From Brasenia schreberi (lineage: Eukaryota > Streptophyta > Magnoliopsida > Nymphaeales > Cabombaceae): a stretch of 64,000 nucleotides of DNA. Position 1 is the first letter of the stretch, and the number at the start of each line of letters is the position of its first letter. Positions 59,703-64,000 of this stretch are shown in pieces. Both the position numbers and the translations under genes were made by a program. Under the pieces are notes generated by a model, which saw only the letters and a list, made by a program, of their open reading frames with translations, did not search any database and was not told the origin of the DNA. The stretch lies in NCBI GenBank assembly GCA_036023115.1, contig JAYKKT010000079.1, positions 12,577,501-12,641,500 on the forward strand, read 5' to 3'.

Positions 59703-62569
59703 GTCCTAGATAATAAGATTCGTATTGGTTCTTGGAATATCAAAACATTATCGGGTAAGCTAATGGAGGTGGTAGATACTATGATTCGGAGAAAGATTCA
59801 TATTCTATGTTTACAAGAGACAAAATGGGTTGGAGAAAAAGCAAAGGAGATAGAGGATACAGGTTTTAAATTATGGTACTCAGGTAAAGAAAAGGCCCGA
59901 AACGGAATTGGTATTATCATAAATAAAGATTTAAAGGAGAGTGTAGTAGACAAACAACAATATGGTGACCGAATCATGACATTGAAATTAGTGTTAGGAG
60001 CATAGGTTTTGAATATAGTTTGTGCTTACGCACCCCAAGTAAGACTAGAAGATAGTATAAAGACAGTTTTTTGGGAAGAGTTAGATAAGGTGTTTCAAAA
60101 GATTCCACAAAGGGAGATGATTTGTTTAGGAGGAGATTTAAATGGACATGTCGGTAAAGAGGCATTAGGATATCAAGGGATTCATGGAAACTTTGGTTAT
60201 GGGGATATAAACGAGGAAGGTAGGGAGATTTTAAATTTTGCTATGTCATTTGATCTCTTTATAGTCAATACAATCTTCAAAAAACGAGATGAACATTTAA
60301 TTACTTATAAGAGTGGCTTGTCACAAACACAAATTGATTACTTTATTTATAGAAAAAAAGATAGAGCATGTTGTAAAGATTGTAAGGTAATTCAAGGAGA
60401 AAGTTTAACCACCCAACATCGACTTTTAGTTATGGATTTACAAATAAAAAAATGGACAAAGAAGAAAAGAGTGCATCGTGCTATTCGGACTAAATGGTGG
60501 AACCTCAAAAGCGAGAAAGAAGATATATTTAAACAGAAAGTCCTTCAAGGAGATGTTTGGAATTATGTTGGCACACCCTCTGATATGTGGAACAATATGG
60601 CTATACATATTAGGAAAGTGGCGAAAGATGTGTTAGGGGTATCTAAGGGAGGTGTACCGCCACAAAAAGAAGCTTGGTGGTGGAGTGAAGTAGTACAAAA
60701 TAAAATCAAGGCAAAGAGGGCATGTTACAAATTACATTATGTTAAGAAAACTAGTGAAACTTTAGAAGCTTATAAGAAAGCAAAGAAGGAAGCAAAAAAG
60801 GTCGTTAGTGAAGCAAAAGCTAAGATTTGAGAGGACTTATATAAAAAACTCAACTCAAAAGAGGGTGAAAGAGATATTTTTAGGATAGCTAGGGCTAGAG
60901 ATAAGAAAACTAAAGATCTTAATTATGTTAGATGCATAAAAGACGAGGATGAAAAATTCTAGTGACAAATGATGATATAAAAAATAGATGGAAAAATTAT
61001 TTTTATAATCTTTTTAATGAAAATAAAGATGTTAGTATTAGTTTAGGAGATTTAGCCAAGTCAGAAAAGTATATAAACCATAATTTCTACCGACGTATTC
61101 AAAAGAATGAAGTCAAAGATGCTCTTAAACATATGAAGAGTGGTAAATCGGTAGGACCAGATAATATTCCTATAGAAGTTTGGAAAATACTAGGAGAAAC
61201 AGGAATCACTTGGCTCACAAGACTATTTAATGAAATATGGAAAAACCAAAAGATGCACGAGGAATGGAGAGCAAGTACACTTATACCCGTATATAAGAAC
61301 AAGAGAGACATTCAAAATTGTGTGAATTATCAAGATATCAAGTTAATGAGTCATACTATGAAATTATGGGAAAGAATTATTGAACGTAGGTTAAGACAAG
61401 TATCAAGTACAACAGAGAACCAATTTGGATTTATGCGAGGTAGATCTACTATTGAAGCGATTCACCTTTTGAGACGTCTTATGGAACATTTTAGAGCAAA
61501 AAAGAAAGACCTTCACATGATATTTATTGATCTAGAAAAAGCTTATGATAGGGTACTGAGGGAGGTTCTTTCGAGAACTTTGGAAAAAAGAGGTATCCCA
61601 TTGACATATATTAACCTTATAAGAGACATGTATGATGGTGCAAAAACATGTGTGAGTACTCATGAAGGAACGACAAACTTCTTTGAAGTTAATATTGGGT
61701 TACATCAAGGATCAACTTTAAGTCCATACTTATTTATAATGGTGATGGATGAGTTAACAAAACATATTCAAGATGAAGTACCTTGGTGTATGTTATTTGC
61801 AGATGACATTGTATTAGTGGAGGAGTCTAAGGAAAAAGTTAATAGAAAATTGGAACTATGGAGAGAAACATTAGAAAACAAAGGCCTCCGACTTAGTAGA
61901 ACAAAGACAGAATATATGGAATGTAAGTTTGATCATTTGGCTACTTCAGAGGACATAGAAATTAAAATTGGCACACATTGCATTCCCCAAAAGGAAAGTT
62001 TTAAATACCTAGGGTCAATTTTTCAAAGTGATGGAAGAATTGATGGAGATGTTATACATAGAATTAATGCTGGTTGGTTAAAATGGAGAGGAGCATCAGG
62101 TATTCTTTGTGATAAGAAGATACCATTAAAATTAAAAGGTAAATATTATAGAGCAGCAATTAGGCCTGCCATGTTTTATGGTTCTGAGTGTTGGGCAGTT
62201 AATCATCAATATGTACAAAAGATGTCTGTGACAGAAATGAAGATGTTGAGATGGATGAGTGGTCATACAAGAAAAGACCGTATACACAATGAGGTTATTA
62301 GAAACAAATTAGGAGTGGCACCAATAGAGGATAAAATGAGAGAACATCGTTTAAGATGGTTTGGACATATAGAAAGAAGATCAAAAGAAGAACCTATAAG
62401 AAGGTTAGAAAAACTAAATTTGGAAAGTATTAAACGAGGTAGAGGACGACCACAAAAGTGTTGGAAAGAAACAATAAAGAATGATCTAGCTTATTGGGAG
62501 TTAACTGCTAACATGGCACACGATAGGGATCTGTGGAAACAAAGAATCCATGTAGCTGACCCCGTCTAG
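59598..62569 (+). pseudogene. RTE LINE endonuclease-reverse transcriptase ORF with three lesions
   Basis: The frame encodes an AP-type endonuclease (RIGSWNIKTLSGK, LCLQETKW, NIVCAYAPQ, CLGGDLNGHVG, QTQIDYF, TTQHRLLVMDL), then an RT (SGKSVGPDNIPIEVWKIL, FGFMRGRSTIEAIHLLRRL, MIFIDLEKAYDRV, GLHQGSTLSPYLFIMVMDEL, CMLFADDIVLVEES), then a C-terminal domain (RMSGHTRKDRIHNEVIR-like, [21 protein letters not shown]). Known RTE proteins nick target DNA and copy their RNA there. Three lesions break it: an in-frame TAG at 60003, a TGA at 60828, and a one-base deletion near 60957. From 60962 to 62569 it is open for 535 codons. It could start further upstream, near 59446. Confidence 0.9.
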
Positions 62570-62616
62570 TATGGGAAAAGGCTTAGTTGTTGTTGTTGTA
62601 TAGTAGAATGTAGGTT

Positions 62617-62769
62617 GGTTGGTTATAAAGGGGGAAACCCTACCAACAAGAGTGAGTGTATCGTTACCTAGAAATGAAATAAGAGAGAGTGGGTGGCGAC
62701 GGCATACCTTATTCATCCATAAATATGTCTTTCCCTCTTTGACACTCGGTTTTCGGCTAGAATCTAACA
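62617..62769 (+). mobile_element. copia LTR, 3' part
   Basis: The sequence ends AGAATCTAACA directly before a primer-binding site, so it is the end of a 5' LTR. It carries ATAAATATG near 62720. The LTR appears to have been interrupted by the RTE LINE: the bases before 59330 (near 59300-59329) probably belong to the same LTR. Confidence 0.65.
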
Positions 62770-62781
62770 TGGTATTAGAGC
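62770..62781 (+). promoter_or_regulatory. copia primer-binding site
   Basis: TGGTATTAGAGC directly follows the LTR end; one base differs from the canonical TGGTATCAGAGC. Confidence 0.85.
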
Positions 62782-62799
62782 GTGGGTAATTAGATTGAC

Positions 62800-63365
62800 A
62801 TAAAAATTGAGAGGACAACAGGCTGTTGTGGAGTTCGAGTGACTTGAAGCAGTCTAAAAGGAATCTACATAAATTCAGCACACCGATTGCAACAAAACAT
62901 GGCCAGATAGGAGGAGAAAAGGGGTGCAAAAATCAGATTTTATAGAAAGTCAATTGAAAGAAGAATTTCAATCTCAAGTAAGTATGAATGACTCTAAAAT
63001 TGAGCCATATCAAATTACCAACATTAAGTTGGATGACAAGACTCGATCCATTAAATTAGTCTTAAGATAGAGAGGAAAATTAAGGCTAATTAGAGAATCA
63101 CAGCAAAAACCCAATGAGGACAACATTGAGTATAATAAGTGGATTAAAGAAGATGCATTGGTAAGTTCAGGGCTCATAGAATCGATGATACCCCAAATCA
63201 GTAAGATTGTGATGTACTTATAAACAATTGTTGAAATTTGGACAATGGTGGAAGAAGCCTACTCTAGAAAGAAGAACATAGCAAAAGAGTATGAAATCCT
63301 AGAGAAGATAAGGAAATGTTGACAAGGGGATATGTCTATCAGTAGTGTTATCTTTATCGTGGAGC
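62800..63365 (+). pseudogene. copia gag remnant (UBN2/retrotran_gag type)
   Basis: Across frames: KLDDKTRSIKLVLR, EYNKWIKEDALVSSGLIESM, IPQISKIVMYL, EIWTMVEEAYSRKKNIAKEY and a QGDMSISS block. These match the conserved gag of plant copia elements (W..EDALV, L..S..P.I..., ...W..V...YS...N). A stop in the first block and at least two more plus frame changes are present. The similarity ends about 63365, where the CGATAC-rich DNA begins. Confidence 0.75.
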
Positions 63366-63369
63366 TTCA

Positions 63370-63510
63370 CGATATGATACACTTGTGTGTATCGCATATG
63401 GTAAGTTGTCGGTTGTATCTTATCGGGCTGTATCGTGCAATACAACCCGTATCACACGATACAACCAATATCATGCGATACGGACGATACGACCGCCGAA
63501 CAAAAACCCA
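63370..63510. repeat. hAT subterminal repeat cluster (CGATAC/GTATCG)
   Basis: Over 140 bp there are at least ten copies of GTATC(G/T/A) or the inverse, such as CACGATATGATACAC, GTGTATCGCATATGG, CTGTATCGTGCAATAC and CGATACGGACGATACG. The motif is the same as that just inside the ends of the hAT element at 53080-54207. It lies about 350 bp upstream of a hAT transposase start, so it is probably the 5' subterminal region of an autonomous hAT element. Confidence 0.6.
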
Positions 63511-63844
63511 CATTCTAGCATTTGTTGGAGTCTCCCAAGCTGCTCTTCGGTGGCTCCCAATGTGTTCAAGGCTCCTAAGGTGCTGTATGGCGGCCTTTGC
63601 AAAGCTCTCAACCCGGGTTGTGGTATATCTTTTATATTTTTTAGATTGTTTTCTTTGTATTTTTAAATTTTTTTGTGTTATGTGTTTTTCTAATGCCAAT
63701 ATATGAAGTTATGAAGTGCATAGATATGATTTTTATTGTATTCGTGGAGTGGGAGACACTATATTTGAGTGTTAAGTGAAGATTGGGAATTTATGAAGTG
63801 CTTTTATTTTAAGGTTTTTTATTAGATTGAAGTGTTCAATTGAG

Positions 63845-64000
63845 ATGGCAGGAAGGGTTATTAGGAACTCCCAATCTCGGTCCGATGATCCAACATGGCA
63901 ATGGGGTACACCAGTTGAGGAAAACAGTCTGAAGATAAAATATTTGTTTTGTGAGGTGGTTGGTGGTGTAATTTCACGATTGAAACATCACCTAGCAGGG
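63845..64000 (+). CDS. hAT transposase, N-terminal BED zinc finger (truncated by window edge)
   Basis: From the ATG at 63845 the frame is open for 52 codons to the end of the window. It reads RSDDPTWQWGTPVEENSLKI, then YLFCEVVGGVISRLKHHLAG. This is the N-terminus of plant hAT transposases with a BED finger (DPAW..G....... K C..C...... GG..RLK.HLAG). The family's paired cysteines are incomplete: YLFC stands where C..C is expected. The RLKHHLAG histidines are intact. It may be a decayed copy. The DDE catalytic domain and dimerisation domain would lie beyond the window. Confidence 0.8.
   Translation, partial: MAGRVIRNSQSRSDDPTWQWGTPVEENSLKIKYLFCEVVGGVISRLKHHLAG

Larger units (their letters stand above)
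59330..62600 (+). mobile_element. near full-length RTE-clade LINE with target-site duplication
   Basis: The element is about 3.27 kb and bounded by the direct repeat TAGTAGAATGTAGGTT (59314-59329 and 62601-62616; up to 18 bp counting the shared TA before it), the mark of target-primed reverse transcription. It has a short GC-richer 5' UTR, a single endonuclease-RT frame, almost no 3' UTR and a (TTG)n tail, all as in plant RTE elements. It lies in the last visible intron of the Rab-GAP gene, on the gene's strand, inside a copia LTR. Confidence 0.92.

Noticed and set aside
63332..63706. Frames across the CGATAC-rich cluster
   Set aside because: They come from the repeat motif (RYDT/YRAV patterns) and are not conserved protein.
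1..64000. CRISPR array, prophage or bacterial-type operon
   Set aside because: The window is plant nuclear DNA; no regularly spaced identical repeats with unique spacers or prokaryotic gene clusters are present.

Overview
This is AT-rich nuclear DNA from a flowering plant. The evidence is spliced genes with plant-type orthologues (a TBC/Rab-GAP gene and an NDUFB10 complex I subunit), plant gene fragments (GH17 beta-1,3-glucanase with an X8/CBM43 tail, eIF4A-III), plant Ty1/copia and Ty3/gypsy elements, RTE-clade LINEs and hAT transposons. The lineage within angiosperms cannot be fixed from the sequence alone. No tRNA, rRNA, CRISPR or bacterial-type operon was found.

Layout. 0.5-3.7 kb: two copies of one copia LTR family on either side of a broken GH17 glucanase and an eIF4A-III fragment. 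4.4-6.1 kb: two RTE LINE pieces joined tail to tail. 6.1-7.4 kb: copia LTR, primer-binding site and gag/protease remnants. 9.9-10.3 kb: a hAT-like element with a tRNA-like internal module. 15.2-16.2 kb: truncated RTE LINE. 19.2-19.7 kb: a decayed LINE reverse transcriptase. 20.7-21.0 kb (minus): exon 1 of NDUFB10. 21.8-22.9 kb: a possible plant-mobile-domain relic. 25-27 kb: small inverted-repeat elements. 28.9-40.4 kb: a copia element on the minus strand with both LTRs, split by a 5.2-kb non-coding LTR-type insertion. 43.3-47.2 kb (minus): a Ty3/gypsy polyprotein relic. 48.3 kb to beyond the right edge (plus): a TBC1D22/GYP1-type Rab-GAP gene.

The Rab-GAP gene is the main host gene. Six exons carry an open, in-phase reading frame of 240 codons up to the IxxDxxR arginine-finger motif and onward. 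The remaining exons were not found in the window. Intron 3 (6.66 kb) holds a copia element, which itself holds a 1,128-bp non-autonomous hAT element with an exact 8-bp target duplication. The intron after exon 6 holds an old RTE fragment, then a nearly full-length RTE LINE (59330-62600) bounded by a 16-18 bp target duplication, a copia 5' end, and at the edge the start of a hAT transposase gene with a BED zinc finger.

The strongest leads are three. First, a hAT family marked by subterminal GTATCG/CGATAC repeats, seen as a non-autonomous copy and probably as its autonomous partner at the edge. Second, hAT-like elements that repeatedly carry a tRNA-like (Pol III A-box/B-box) module. Third, a GH17 plus eIF4A-III chimeric relic lying between two LTRs.
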